A stretch of 49,973 nt of DNA from NCBI GenBank assembly GCA_031257775.1, contig JAIROA010000057.1:1-49973 (forward strand), in the 5' to 3' direction. The position numbers were made by a program, and so were the translations under genes. Below, piece after piece: positions 15,753-24,624 of this stretch (positions are counted from its first letter, which is position 1; each line of letters starts with the position of its first letter). This DNA comes from Synergistaceae bacterium (GTDB taxonomy: Bacteria > Synergistota > Synergistia > Synergistales > Synergistaceae). Below the pieces are notes generated by a model. That model saw nothing but the letters and a program-made list of their open reading frames with translations, made no database searches and was not told the origin of the DNA.

Positions 15753-16795
15753 ATCTTGATGCGGAAACTGAAAAACAAAATTTTGTCTCCTGGTTTGTGC
15801 AAAGCTGGAGCGGCCGCCCGCTTTTCAGCACCGGCGTCGTTCTGGCGGTTATGGTGGTTCTCCAGACGCTGGCGCTTGGGTTTGACTTCCCGTCATTCGG
15901 CGACTGGCTGCTCAGATGGTTCATGAACTGGAACAACATACTGCGGAACAACGCCGGGATCGGTATAATATCGCTCGGCATGACGTTCGTCATAATTTCA
16001 GGCGGCATAGATCTTGCTGTGGGCTCGACGCTCGTGGCTATAGGCGCTGTCGTCATGGTCCTGATAGACACAGGGCCGAACGGAGTCCTTCTCAAGATCG
16101 GCATAGCCGGCATACCGGCCTATATCGTAGCCATAGCGGCCGGAGTCGCTTTCGGCGCCCTCTTGGGCGAGATAACCGGGCTGCTCGTCACGAAAGGCAA
16201 GCTGCCGCCGTTCATAGCCACGCTTGGCACGATGAAGATCTGCCGCAGCGTCACGCAGCACTTCATGCAGGGCTACACCCCGCAGGTGCCGAGGGGCTTC
16301 CTGCAGATAGCGAGCTTCCCTGTAGCGGGGCAGCTCGTCATGCCCATTTTGTACTGGCTTTTCTTCGCGGTGATATTTTATATAATCTCAAAGCGCACCG
16401 CGTTCGGCCGCCAAGTGATCGCTGTCGGCTCTAACGAACGGGCCGCGCGGCTTTCCGGCGTGAACGTGCAGAGGGTGAAGCGCATGGTCTACACGCTCAT
16501 AGGGGTAATGGTCGCGTTTTCCGCGATACTGCAGGTTGCGCGCATAGGCTCGATGGACTACGCGAACGCCGGAAGCGGCAACGAGATGGACGCCATCTCA
16601 GCCGTCATAGTCGGCGGCACAAGCATGATGGGCGGCAGGGGCTTTATCCTAGGAACCGTCTTCGGGACGCTCATCATAGCCGTCATGAACAATCTGCTCA
16701 ATCTTCTGGGCGTCCCGCCATTCCTGAGGGAAGCGTTCAAGGGCTTCATAGTGATAGGCGCGGTGCTTCTTCAGAAGCGCGAAAGCGCGTCATAG
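15749..16795 (+). CDS. Sugar ABC transporter permease, RbsC type
   Basis: 348 residues with about nine membrane spans. Family signature SGGIDLAVGS near residue 85 and GKLPPFIATLGTM near 151, with AVGSNERAARLSGVNV near 228 (the EAA-like loop). Its ATG overlaps the ATPase stop (ATGA). No binding-protein gene follows, so the one at 9661 is the likely partner. It faces two oxidoreductase genes; the 174-base gap to 16969 shows no clear terminator. Confidence 0.9.
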   Translation: MNLDAETEKQNFVSWFVQSWSGRPLFSTGVVLAVMVVLQTLALGFDFPSFGDWLLRWFMNWNNILRNNAGIGIISLGMTFVIISGGIDLAVGSTLVAIGAVVMVLIDTGPNGVLLKIGIAGIPAYIVAIAAGVAFGALLGEITGLLVTKGKLPPFIATLGTMKICRSVTQHFMQGYTPQVPRGFLQIASFPVAGQLVMPILYWLFFAVIFYIISKRTAFGRQVIAVGSNERAARLSGVNVQRVKRMVYTLIGVMVAFSAILQVARIGSMDYANAGSGNEMDAISAVIVGGTSMMGGRGFILGTVFGTLIIAVMNNLLNLLGVPPFLREAFKGFIVIGAVLLQKRESAS

Positions 16796-16969
16796 GTCGG
16801 ATTTATTGATGGATGGTTTATGTCCTCGGTCGATGGGGTGTTTTTGACGCGCATTTATGAAAACGCGGCTTGGCTTTGTTATAGCGCGTTAACAAAAGAA
16901 CGCTACGTGGCAAATGTTCCGCGTCCTTGCAATAAGCGCTTTCAACGGTTTTAACTTCAGGCCTTTTAT

Positions 16970-17950
16970 TTAAATATCGCTATACGACCAGCCCTTTTGA
17001 ATGTCTTCCATTATCTCTATGGCGCTTACCGTCGCGGCTTCGTCCATTATAGGGCTTTGCGGGAGGCCGTCCCTGATGCAGCGGTTGAAGTGTTCTATCT
17101 CGTAGATAAGCTCGTGATCGCACGGTTCCCCCAGCGTCTGGATATCTCCGGAATTGAAGCGGACCGTCGCGTATCGCGCCTTCCAGTAGTCCGCTATCTC
17201 TATGCGGCCCTTGTCGCAATATATTACGGCTTTATTCTCCGCCATGACGTTCGTTGATATCTTGCTTATAGCCATTATGCCATTGCCGAGGCGCAGGCAC
17301 AGGGCGCACTGCTCGTCAACGGCGGAGTCGCCCTTCGTGCAGAGCCCTGAATATGCCGTGATGCCGGCGCCAAATATGAATTTAGCGATGTGGATCGCGT
17401 AGCCGGCGTTGCCGTAAAGAGCGCCGCCCCCGGCCTCACGCGAGTGAAGCCATTCGTTGTAGGACGGGCTGCAGGAACTTGTCATGTCCATGAAGTGCGC
17501 GCGGCCGAGGCGTTCAGAGGCGAGAAGGCGCTTTATGTCGCTCATTACCGGAAGGAATACCGCTTTCTGGGCTTCCGCGATAAAAAGCCCGCGTTCCCTG
17601 GCGATCGCGAAAAGCTCCCTCGCTTCGGAACTTCTCAGCGTGAAGGGCTTTTCGCACACGACATGCCGCCCGTGCTCCAGCGCCATCTTCGCGCATCTGT
17701 AATGCTCGCTGTTTATCGGTGCTACATAGACGACGTCGATGCTGTCGTCCGCCGCCAGCTCGTCGTAGCTCCCGTAGCTTCTTGCGATGTCCCACTCGGC
17801 GGCATTGAGGGCGGCTTTATCGGCGCTGCGCGACGCGATCGCGACGGCATCCCCGCTGCCGCTCTCGCGCAGGGCGGCTATGAATCGCGGCACGATGGAC
17901 GCTGTGCTGATAATCCCGTATCGCAGCGGCTTCACATAGGCGCCGCCCAC
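16970..17950 (-). CDS. Gfo/Idh/MocA-family NAD(P)-dependent oxidoreductase
   Basis: 326 residues. N-terminal Rossmann domain (RYGIISTASIVPRF, then IASRSADKA) and the family hallmark EKPFTL near residue 100. The C-terminal half is the substrate-binding alpha/beta domain. Family members oxidise or reduce sugars, inositols or sugar derivatives; the substrate is not readable. GTG start one base after the stop of the preceding gene. It is last in a long minus-strand gene series and converges on the sugar ABC genes. Confidence 0.8.
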   Translation of the reverse strand: MGGAYVKPLRYGIISTASIVPRFIAALRESGSGDAVAIASRSADKAALNAAEWDIARSYGSYDELAADDSIDVVYVAPINSEHYRCAKMALEHGRHVVCEKPFTLRSSEARELFAIARERGLFIAEAQKAVFLPVMSDIKRLLASERLGRAHFMDMTSSCSPSYNEWLHSREAGGGALYGNAGYAIHIAKFIFGAGITAYSGLCTKGDSAVDEQCALCLRLGNGIMAISKISTNVMAENKAVIYCDKGRIEIADYWKARYATVRFNSGDIQTLGEPCDHELIYEIEHFNRCIRDGLPQSPIMDEAATVSAIEIMEDIQKGWSYSDI

Positions 17951-17951
17951 G

Positions 17952-18977
17952 TCAGGCTTCTCTCTCTATCATGACTTTCGTCCCCGTTTCAAGGCTCTTA
18001 TGCACTGCCTCCGCGATCTTTTCCGCCTCCAGGCCGTCACGCGCGTCGGCGATAAACGGTTTGTTATCCAGCAGGCAGCGGATGAAGTCGTTGATAGGCT
18101 CTATGCCGAATCCGAATGGATGTCCGTCCGACTCACGCATGAAATACGGGTTCGGCGTGCCGTACTTTGTGCCGTCAAAGATCTCGACACCCCTGTTCTG
18201 GCTGTCCGACCGAAGCAGCGCGTTCTCGCAGAGAATCTGCGTGCGCCCGTCGTTGTTCTTCGCGAAACCGGAAGGATATATCCAGCCTGTCTCGACCGTC
18301 CACCAGCAGCCGTTCTCCATCTTGAGGAACGCCTGTACCGTGTCGTAGGTGTCTATGCCCTTGGACTTGAGCAGTTCCTTCGTGCCCACGGCGTAAACCT
18401 CCGTGACCTCGCAGCCCATGAACCAGCGGATCTGGTCGTAGCAGTGAGTGCCGAGGAAGTGCGCGGGGGATGAGTTCCTTGACCAGCTGAACCATTTCGT
18501 GGGCACGTCTATTATGTCGTCCATGTTCATGTACCCGCGAATGGGCTTCCCGGCCGAAGGCTTTGACAGCTCGTTGCGTATCTGGATCGCTGCTGGATCC
18601 CAGCGTTTGTGATAGTCGACCGCGACTCTGGCGCCGAATTCCCTTGCGGCGCTTATTATGGCGCGGGCGTCCGAGAGAGTCGTCGCGAGCGGTTTTTCTA
18701 TCAGGATGTCCTTGCCGCTCATGATGGCCGCTATCGCCGGTGCCGCGTGAAAGCAGTCCGGCGTCGCTATGGAGACCGCGTCGATATCCTCGCGCTCAAG
18801 CATGTCCTCCACGCGGGAATACGTCCTTATGCCATACTCCGCGCCCACCCGCTCGCGGATTTGCGGGTTGATGTCGCATACCGCCGTGAGTTCCGCGTCG
18901 GCGCTGTGTTTGTACGCTTGCAGGTGATTTATCCCGTAAATTCCCGCTCCGACTACCGCGGTTTTCAGGCGCTTCAT
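17952..18977 (-). CDS. Gfo/Idh/MocA-family NAD(P)-dependent oxidoreductase
   Basis: 341 residues. NAD-binding start KTAVVGAGIYGINHLQAY with GxGxxG, and IEKPLATTLSDA near 93, the family's EKP motif. DYHKRWDP near 120 carries the conserved His/Lys region. Clearly a paralogue of, not identical to, its downstream neighbour, which suggests two steps on one sugar-type substrate. Its ATG overlaps the larE stop (ATGA). Confidence 0.82.
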   Translation of the reverse strand: MKRLKTAVVGAGIYGINHLQAYKHSADAELTAVCDINPQIRERVGAEYGIRTYSRVEDMLEREDIDAVSIATPDCFHAAPAIAAIMSGKDILIEKPLATTLSDARAIISAAREFGARVAVDYHKRWDPAAIQIRNELSKPSAGKPIRGYMNMDDIIDVPTKWFSWSRNSSPAHFLGTHCYDQIRWFMGCEVTEVYAVGTKELLKSKGIDTYDTVQAFLKMENGCWWTVETGWIYPSGFAKNNDGRTQILCENALLRSDSQNRGVEIFDGTKYGTPNPYFMRESDGHPFGFGIEPINDFIRCLLDNKPFIADARDGLEAEKIAEAVHKSLETGTKVMIEREA

Positions 18978-19789
18978 CGCACGGCCTCGCTTGCCGGCAG
19001 GGTTTCGTTCATGCTTCCCGTTCTGTATCCGAGAAGATCGAGCGCGACATAAGCGAAGCCTATTTCGCGGAACTCGCTGTAAATCCGCTCACGGACGGTT
19101 TGATCGAAAAGCGCGTTAAAGCCGTCCTCGTCCGTCTCTATCCTGGCGATCGTGCCGTGATGCCTTACCCGGAGCTGACGCAGCCCCATATCCAGAAGGA
19201 ACTGCTCGGCGCGGTCAATCATCGCGAGCCGTTCCGGCGTGATGCTCTCGCCGTATGGGAAGCGCGACGAAAGGCAGGCGAACGGCTGTTTGTCCCATGT
19301 CGGCAATCCGAGTTCTTTCGACAGGCCGCGTATCTCTTTTTTGCATAGCCCGGCGTGGCGCAGAGGGCTTTTGACCCCCTGCTCGCGGACAGCGGCAAGG
19401 CCGGGGCGGTAATCGCCGTCGTCGTCCGTATTGGAGCCTTCCGCGACGTATGCAATTCCATTTTCCCGAGCTACAGCCCAGATTTTTTCGAACAGCTCGT
19501 TCTTGCACAGATAACACCTGTTCGCCGGGTTTTGCGAGAAGCCGTCTATTTCCAGCTCCTCGGAGTCGCAGATGACGTGAGTTATGCCCTCGCTTTCGCA
19601 AAAGGCCCTCGCTTCGTTCAGCTCGCGCTCTGGAAATGAGCGGGAGCGGGCCGTGACGGCTATGGCTTTATCGCCCAGCACGTCGTGAGCCGTTTTGAGA
19701 AGGAATGTCGAGTCAACGCCGCCGGAAAAGGCGATAGCCACGCTTCCGAGTTCGGCCAGATATCGCTTGAGATCATCGTATTTATCCAC
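18974..19789 (-). CDS. larE: LarE-like ATP-dependent sacrificial sulfur transferase
   Basis: 271 residues. PP-loop ATPase motif SGGVDS at 22-27, the NRCYLCK motif near 90-96 and Cys172 in PFACLSSRFPYG, at the place of the Cys that LarE sacrifices to sulfurate the pincer-nickel cofactor precursor. Canonical use is lactate racemase and related LarA enzymes, with LarB and LarC; none of those lies in this window. GTG 19789 is chosen because GAGGGG is 5 bases upstream and it follows the hydE stop; an upstream extension inside hydE is not LarE-like. Confidence 0.85.
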   Translation of the reverse strand: MDKYDDLKRYLAELGSVAIAFSGGVDSTFLLKTAHDVLGDKAIAVTARSRSFPERELNEARAFCESEGITHVICDSEELEIDGFSQNPANRCYLCKNELFEKIWAVARENGIAYVAEGSNTDDDGDYRPGLAAVREQGVKSPLRHAGLCKKEIRGLSKELGLPTWDKQPFACLSSRFPYGESITPERLAMIDRAEQFLLDMGLRQLRVRHHGTIARIETDEDGFNALFDQTVRERIYSEFREIGFAYVALDLLGYRTGSMNETLPASEAVR

Positions 19790-19800
19790 TGATGCCCCTC

Positions 19801-20856
19801 CTATTCGCCAATCGCGGCCAATACTTCCTGTTGCGCGTCTTTTACGTCCCCTCTGTGAACGGCTATGGCGTAGCCTGTGCTGGCAACGCGCCTGTCCAGG
19901 CAGAAACGGCACTCCGCCGCCTCCTCGCCTGTGCATATTTTGTCCTCGTAAAGCTCGTAGAGCTTTCTGACGCCGACGGGCGACAGATTGGGCATGACGA
20001 CGTTTGCCCCGTGCGTCAGGCCAAGTTCCCTGCCGTTGGGCGCTATGGTGCCGAGCGCGGTCGTGGCCGGCAGGAGCGCGTAAGGGAACATCAGCCTGAT
20101 GATGGATAACAGCCTGAGCGACAGTTCGAGCGAGCCGCTCTTGAAGTCCTTAAACGGCGTCTCTTTGTGCGTGATGTATGGCCCTATGCCTATCATTGCC
20201 GGGCGCAGCTCCTGCAGGAAGCGGATATCGGCAATGATGCTGGAGACCGTCTGATAGGGCGAGCCGACCATAAACCCGGCGCCTACCTGGTATCCGATCT
20301 CTTTTAAATTCCAAAGGCACTCCTTGCGATTCGCCAGGCTCATGGACTCCGGGTGAAGCATCCGGTAGTGCGTCTCATCCGCCGTCTCATGCCGGAGCAG
20401 ATAGCGATCCGCCCCCGCGTCGAAGATCGCCTGATAGCTCGCCTTGGGCCTCTCGCCGAGCGACAGCGTGATGGCGCAGTCGCCATGACGCGCTTTTATG
20501 AGGGACACTATTTCGCACATCAATTCGTCCGTGTAATAAGGATCTTCCCCGCCTTGCAGGACGAATGTCCGGAATCCCAGCCCGTAGCCCTCGTCGCAGC
20601 AGGAAAGTATCTGCTCCTTGCTCAGCCTGTAGCGTTTTACGGCCTCGTTGCTCTGCCTGATGCCGCAGTAGAAGCAGTTGTTTTTGCAGTAGTTGGAAAA
20701 TTCGATGAGGCCGCGTATGTAGACGTCCTTCCCGTAGACGCTCTGACGCACCCTGTCGGCATTTCGCGCCAATTCCGCGTCATGCCTGTCCGTGGCGATA
20801 AGCTCCGCAAGCTCCCCGTCGCTCAGATTCATTTCGCGCGTTAATTTATCTATCAT
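19801..20856 (-). CDS. hydE: HydE-like radical SAM enzyme ([FeFe]-hydrogenase H-cluster maturase family)
   Basis: 351 residues. Radical SAM cluster CX3CX2C at Cys57/61/64 (NYCKNNCFYCGIR), then VLQGGEDP near 119 and the HydE hallmark LGLTHGANVVMPNLSP near 300. HydE acts early in making the dithiomethylamine/CN/CO part of the H-cluster. HydF, HydG and a hydrogenase are not in the window, and its neighbours are sulfur genes, so a hydrogenase role is family-based. GAGGTGA precedes the ATG. Confidence 0.85.
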   Translation of the reverse strand: MIDKLTREMNLSDGELAELIATDRHDAELARNADRVRQSVYGKDVYIRGLIEFSNYCKNNCFYCGIRQSNEAVKRYRLSKEQILSCCDEGYGLGFRTFVLQGGEDPYYTDELMCEIVSLIKARHGDCAITLSLGERPKASYQAIFDAGADRYLLRHETADETHYRMLHPESMSLANRKECLWNLKEIGYQVGAGFMVGSPYQTVSSIIADIRFLQELRPAMIGIGPYITHKETPFKDFKSGSLELSLRLLSIIRLMFPYALLPATTALGTIAPNGRELGLTHGANVVMPNLSPVGVRKLYELYEDKICTGEEAAECRFCLDRRVASTGYAIAVHRGDVKDAQQEVLAAIGE

Positions 20857-20880
20857 GTTTTGTCACCTCTATGGCACACG

Positions 20881-21966
20881 TTAAACTATCGTGCCTCCTC
20901 CGAGAACGGTATCCCCGTCGAGGAGCTCATACAGCACTATCGCCTGACCAGGCGCTGCCGCCCGCTGAGGCTCGTCGAACGTCACCTTCACTCTGTCAGC
21001 GTCCGTCCACTCGACCGTGGCCGCGCATTCCTTCTGACGGTATCGCGTCATCGCCAGAACCCTGACTGGCCCGTGTGGCGCGGCGCGCGATATCAGGTTG
21101 AAATTGTCGGCGAAGACGGCGTTAGCGTAAAGCGATGCCTCTTCGCACAGCGTAATGGTATTGTCCCGGACGTTCTTTTTCCGCACGAAAAACCTTTCGG
21201 GATTCGGGATCCCCAACCCTCGGCGCTGGCCGATTGTGTAGCGGATAAGCCCTCTGTGACGTCCTATAATCTTGCCGGATTCGTCGATGAAATCTCCAGG
21301 CTCGCTCTTCCGTCCTGTCCGCCTCTCGATAAAGTCGGCGTATTTCCCCTCCGGGACAAAGCATATATCCTGGCTCTCCGGCTTCCGCGAGTTAATGAAG
21401 CCACGATCCTCCGCTATCCGGCGGACTTCGCTTTTCCTGAGGCCGCCCAGCGGGAAAAGCGTCCGAGAGAGCTGTTCCTGGGATAGCATGTATAAAACAT
21501 AGCTCTGATCCTTTGTCCTGTCCAGGGCTTTTTTCAGCAGATATCTCCCGCTATGCCCGTCCCGCTCTATCCTCGCGTAATGCCCTGTGGCTATGTAATC
21601 GCATCCCGTCTGCCTTGCCGTTTGAAACAATTTTTCGAATTTTAAAAAGCGGTTGCAGTCTATGCAAGGGTTTGGAGTGCGCCCGTTTTCATATTCGCCG
21701 ATGAACCTGCCTATAACGTGTTCGTCGAATTCGCGCGAAAAGTTGAATACATAGTGAGGAAACCCGACCTTAGCGGCCACGCTTCGCGCGTCCAGCGAAC
21801 CGCTTAAAGAACAACAGACATCGTCGCCCGAAGCGCCGATGTCCTCATTTGCGAAGAGCTTCATCGTCACGCCTGTGCATGAGTGCCCGCTCTCTTTAAG
21901 CAGACAAGCGGCGACGGAACTGTCCACGCCGCCGCTCATCGCAATCATAACACGTCTATCCGTCAT
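20881..21966 (-). CDS. mnmA: tRNA-specific 2-thiouridylase MnmA
   Basis: 361 residues. PP-loop SGGVDSSVAA at 11-20, catalytic Cys in NPCIDCNRFLKF near 105, second catalytic Cys in SQDICFV near 200, and RYTIGQRRGLG near 250. It thiolates U34 of tRNA-Lys/Glu/Gln using persulfide sulfur. The ATG at 21966 is chosen by alignment to the family start; the ribosome site is weak (GAAGTGG). A degenerate copy of the start region lies just upstream (22033-22109). Confidence 0.93.
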   Translation of the reverse strand: MTDRRVMIAMSGGVDSSVAACLLKESGHSCTGVTMKLFANEDIGASGDDVCCSLSGSLDARSVAAKVGFPHYVFNFSREFDEHVIGRFIGEYENGRTPNPCIDCNRFLKFEKLFQTARQTGCDYIATGHYARIERDGHSGRYLLKKALDRTKDQSYVLYMLSQEQLSRTLFPLGGLRKSEVRRIAEDRGFINSRKPESQDICFVPEGKYADFIERRTGRKSEPGDFIDESGKIIGRHRGLIRYTIGQRRGLGIPNPERFFVRKKNVRDNTITLCEEASLYANAVFADNFNLISRAAPHGPVRVLAMTRYRQKECAATVEWTDADRVKVTFDEPQRAAAPGQAIVLYELLDGDTVLGGGTIV

Positions 21967-21982
21967 TTGCCACTTCTTTCTT
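21906..21982. repeat. 77 bp direct repeat, intact copy over the mnmA start
   Basis: Covers the mnmA ribosome site and first 20 or so codons. It matches 22033-22109 at 68 of 77 positions. Confidence 0.85.
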
Positions 21983-22032
21983 GCTTTTACGCTTTGCCCT
22001 TCAGGCCCTTTGTTTCCGAATATTACAAATAT

Positions 22033-22109
22033 AAGCGGCGACGGAACTGTCCGCGCCGCCGCTTGCCGCAATCATAACACTTCCATCCGCCGTTTGCCAC
22101 TTCTATCTT
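22033..22109. repeat. 77 bp direct repeat, degenerate copy of the mnmA start
   Basis: About 88% identical to 21906-21982 and in the same orientation. Translated in the mnmA frame it gives a decayed PP-loop (SGGADSS for SGGVDSS) but has lost the start Met (ACG for ATG). Its outer end coincides with the metY stop codon. It is most simply the footprint of a partial tandem duplication. Confidence 0.85.
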
Positions 22110-23400
22110 ACGCGAATGCCTGCTCCAGATCAGCAATGATGTCTTTTATGTTCTCGGTACCGATGGACAGGCGGACTGTATTTGGCTTGATGCCCTGTTC
22201 CAGCAGCTCTTCCGGGCTCAACTGGGAATGCGTCGTCGTTGCCGGGTGAATGACGAGCGACTTCATGTCGGCTACGTTTGCCAGAAGCGAGAATATTTCC
22301 AGTCTGTCTATGAATTCCTGCGCCTCCGTGACTCCCCCCTTGATCTCGAAGGTGAAAATCGAGCCGGCGCCATTCGGGAAATATTTCTTGTACAGGCCGT
22401 GGCTGGGATCATCTGGGAGTGAGGGGTGGTGAAGCTTCTCTACCTTTGGATGGTTCTTAAGGTAGTCCAAGACGGCAAGCGTGTTTTGGACGTGCCTTTC
22501 TACTCGGAGAGAAAGGGTCTCCACCCCTTGCAGCAGCAAGAACGCGTTGAATGGGGAGATAGCCGCGCCGGTATCGCGCAGCAGGATGGCTCGCACCTTC
22601 ACGACGAACGCGGCGGAACCGACGGCCTTCGTGAACGAAAGCCCATGATAGCTTGGGTTGGGCTCCGTTATGGAAGGGAACTTTCCTGATCCCTCCCAGT
22701 CGAACTTTCCGCTGTCGATGATCGCGCCGCCTAAGGTAGTTCCGTGCCCGCCGATGAATTTCGTCGCGGAGTGTATTATTATGTCCGCGCCGTATTCGAT
22801 GGGACGCAGGATGCAAGGCGGCGTAAAAGTGCTGTCCACGACGAGCGGGATCTTGTTTTTGTGGGCAAGCGCCGCAAGCTCCTCTATGTCCACTATATTC
22901 GAGTGAGGATTGCCGAGGGTTTCTATAAAAATCGCCTTTGTGTTCGGACGGATCGCCTTTTCGAAAGAGCCTTTCTCGTCAGGGTCGACGAAGGTCGTCT
23001 CTATGCCGTATAGCGGCAGAGTATGGGCCAGCAGGTTGAACGTGCCGCCGTATATCGTCTTCTCCGAGACGATATGATCTCCAGCTTGCGCGAGGTTCAG
23101 GAAGGCGTATGTCACCGCGGCGGCACCTGATGCCAGAGCCAGCGCGGCAACCCCGCCCTCAAGGGAGGCAAGGCGCTTTTCGAGGACGTCCTGAGTCGAA
23201 TTCGTCAGCCTCGCGTAAATATTCCCAGCGTCCGTGAGATTAAATCGGGCGGCGGCATGTGCTGAGTCGTGGAAAACATACGACGTCGTCTGATAAATGG
23301 GGACGGCGCGGGCGTCAGACGCCGGATCCGGCGTTTCCTGCCCTATGTGGAGCTGTTTCGTCTCGAATGCCCATGAATCTGTGTTCTTAGCGATTGCCAT
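22108..23400 (-). CDS. metY: O-acetylhomoserine sulfhydrylase (MetY), PLP-dependent
   Basis: 430 residues, typical for MetY. Cys/Met-metabolism PLP enzyme: NIYARLTNSTQDVLEKRLA near 55, SGAAAVTYA near 85, PLP lysine in HSATKFIGGHG near 210, and SIGTENIKDIIADLEQA at the C-terminus. It condenses O-acetylhomoserine with a sulfur donor to homocysteine. In W. succinogenes the donor for MetY is the carrier HcyS thiocarboxylate, and a carrier of that kind is encoded at 12529-12735. 27 bases downstream of cysK and so in one operon. Confidence 0.92.
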   Translation of the reverse strand: MAIAKNTDSWAFETKQLHIGQETPDPASDARAVPIYQTTSYVFHDSAHAAARFNLTDAGNIYARLTNSTQDVLEKRLASLEGGVAALALASGAAAVTYAFLNLAQAGDHIVSEKTIYGGTFNLLAHTLPLYGIETTFVDPDEKGSFEKAIRPNTKAIFIETLGNPHSNIVDIEELAALAHKNKIPLVVDSTFTPPCILRPIEYGADIIIHSATKFIGGHGTTLGGAIIDSGKFDWEGSGKFPSITEPNPSYHGLSFTKAVGSAAFVVKVRAILLRDTGAAISPFNAFLLLQGVETLSLRVERHVQNTLAVLDYLKNHPKVEKLHHPSLPDDPSHGLYKKYFPNGAGSIFTFEIKGGVTEAQEFIDRLEIFSLLANVADMKSLVIHPATTTHSQLSPEELLEQGIKPNTVRLSIGTENIKDIIADLEQAFA

Positions 23401-23427
23401 CTCGAAACCCCTCTTTAGTGACGTATT

Positions 23428-24360
23428 TTATTCGGCTGAGAAGAGCGGCGTGGAAAGATAGCGCTCTCCGGTATCGGGCAGGATCGCCACGATGACCTTT
23501 CCCGCGTTTTCCGGGCGATTCGCGAGCTGCGTCGCCGCCCAGGCCGCCGCGCCGGAAGAAATGCCCACTAGCACGCCTTCAGCCCTTGCTATGGCGCGTC
23601 CGATCGCGAACGCGTCTGTATCCTGCACCGTTATCACCTCGTCATACAAAGACTTATCCAGCACGTCTGGGACAAACCCCGCGCCGATTCCTTGGATCTT
23701 GTGCGCTCCGGATCTGCCCTCCGAGAGGACAGGAGAATTTGCAGGCTCTACAGCCACGATCTTTATCGCGGGGTTTTTCGATTTCAGGAAGCCGCCCGCG
23801 CCAGTCAAAGTTCCTCCGGTGCCGACGCCTGACACGAATATGTCGACATTGCCCTCCGTGTCGTCCCATATCTCAGGGCCAGTGGTGGCACGATGAATCG
23901 CCGGGTTTGCCGGGTTCACGAACTGCCCCGGTATGAAGCTGTTCGGCGTCTCCTGCGCCAGCTCGTCCGCTTTCGCGATTGCGCCCTTCATTCCCTTAGC
24001 GCCCTCCGTCAGGACGAGCTCGGCGCCGTATGCTTTCAGGAGGTTGCGGCGCTCTATGCTCATAGTCTCCGGCATTGTCAGGATGATCCTGTATCCGCGG
24101 GAGGCTGCGACAGCGGCAAGCCCGATGCCCGTATTTCCGCTCGTCGGCTCTATTATGACCGAGCCTGGGCCAAGCAGGCCTTTTTCCTCCGCGTCCTCTA
24201 TCATGGACTTCGCGATACGGTCCTTCACGCTTCCGGCCGGGTTGTAATATTCCAGCTTGCCCAGGATTTTCGCCTTGATTCCGTTTTGCGCCACGTAGTT
24301 CGCCAGCTCCAGGAGCGGCGTTTTCCCGATAAGGTCCGTGAATTTCGCGTATATTGCCAT
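23428..24360 (-). CDS. cysK: Cysteine synthase (O-acetylserine sulfhydrylase)
   Basis: 310 residues. PLP Lys46 in [11 protein letters not shown], the substrate loop PTSGNTG at 72-78, and [10 protein letters not shown] near 176 binding the PLP phosphate. It makes cysteine from O-acetylserine and sulfide. GGAGGAG precedes the ATG. The 264-base gap to the Rrf2 gene holds no coding sequence I can support. Confidence 0.94.
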   Translation of the reverse strand: MAIYAKFTDLIGKTPLLELANYVAQNGIKAKILGKLEYYNPAGSVKDRIAKSMIEDAEEKGLLGPGSVIIEPTSGNTGIGLAAVAASRGYRIILTMPETMSIERRNLLKAYGAELVLTEGAKGMKGAIAKADELAQETPNSFIPGQFVNPANPAIHRATTGPEIWDDTEGNVDIFVSGVGTGGTLTGAGGFLKSKNPAIKIVAVEPANSPVLSEGRSGAHKIQGIGAGFVPDVLDKSLYDEVITVQDTDAFAIGRAIARAEGVLVGISSGAAAWAATQLANRPENAGKVIVAILPDTGERYLSTPLFSAE

Positions 24361-24526
24361 TTTTATCGTCTCCTCCGTCGAATTTTAAGTAACAAACAAC
24401 TTTTGCCAGCAACAGGAGGGGTAAAGAGTAAAACCCCGAGGACTCCCGCATTTCAAAATTTCAAAATGGCTATTTTGGATTTGGCAATGCCGTCAGCGCT
24501 CTCCAAGCGCAACCGAAAAATTTACC

Positions 24527-24547
24527 ACACGCCAGCGCGTGTTTTTT
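24527..24547 (+). terminator. Plus-strand terminator-like hairpin in the Rrf2-cysK gap
   Basis: ACACGC, loop CAGC, GCGTGT, then TTTTT. It points against the flanking minus-strand genes; on the minus strand the hairpin follows an A-run and lacks a T-tail. It may end an antisense or unannotated small transcript, or be chance. Nearby 24462-24477 is a second inverted repeat (CAAAAT, GGCT, ATTTTG). Confidence 0.35.
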
Positions 24548-24624
24548 GTTTTGCCCTCCCCTCCGTTGAATAATCGAGGCTCCAGATGCTCTTTGCCGTC
24601 TTTTACTTCCCTTTGCGCGTCCGC

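Noticed and set aside
22033-22109. A second PP-loop gene or small peptide upstream of mnmA
   Set aside because: The copy has lost its start codon and runs out of similarity after about 20 codons, so it is a repeat remnant rather than a gene.
24361-24624. SAM riboswitch or T-box before cysK/metY
   Set aside because: I find neither a T-box sequence nor a SAM-I core with kink-turn in this gap.
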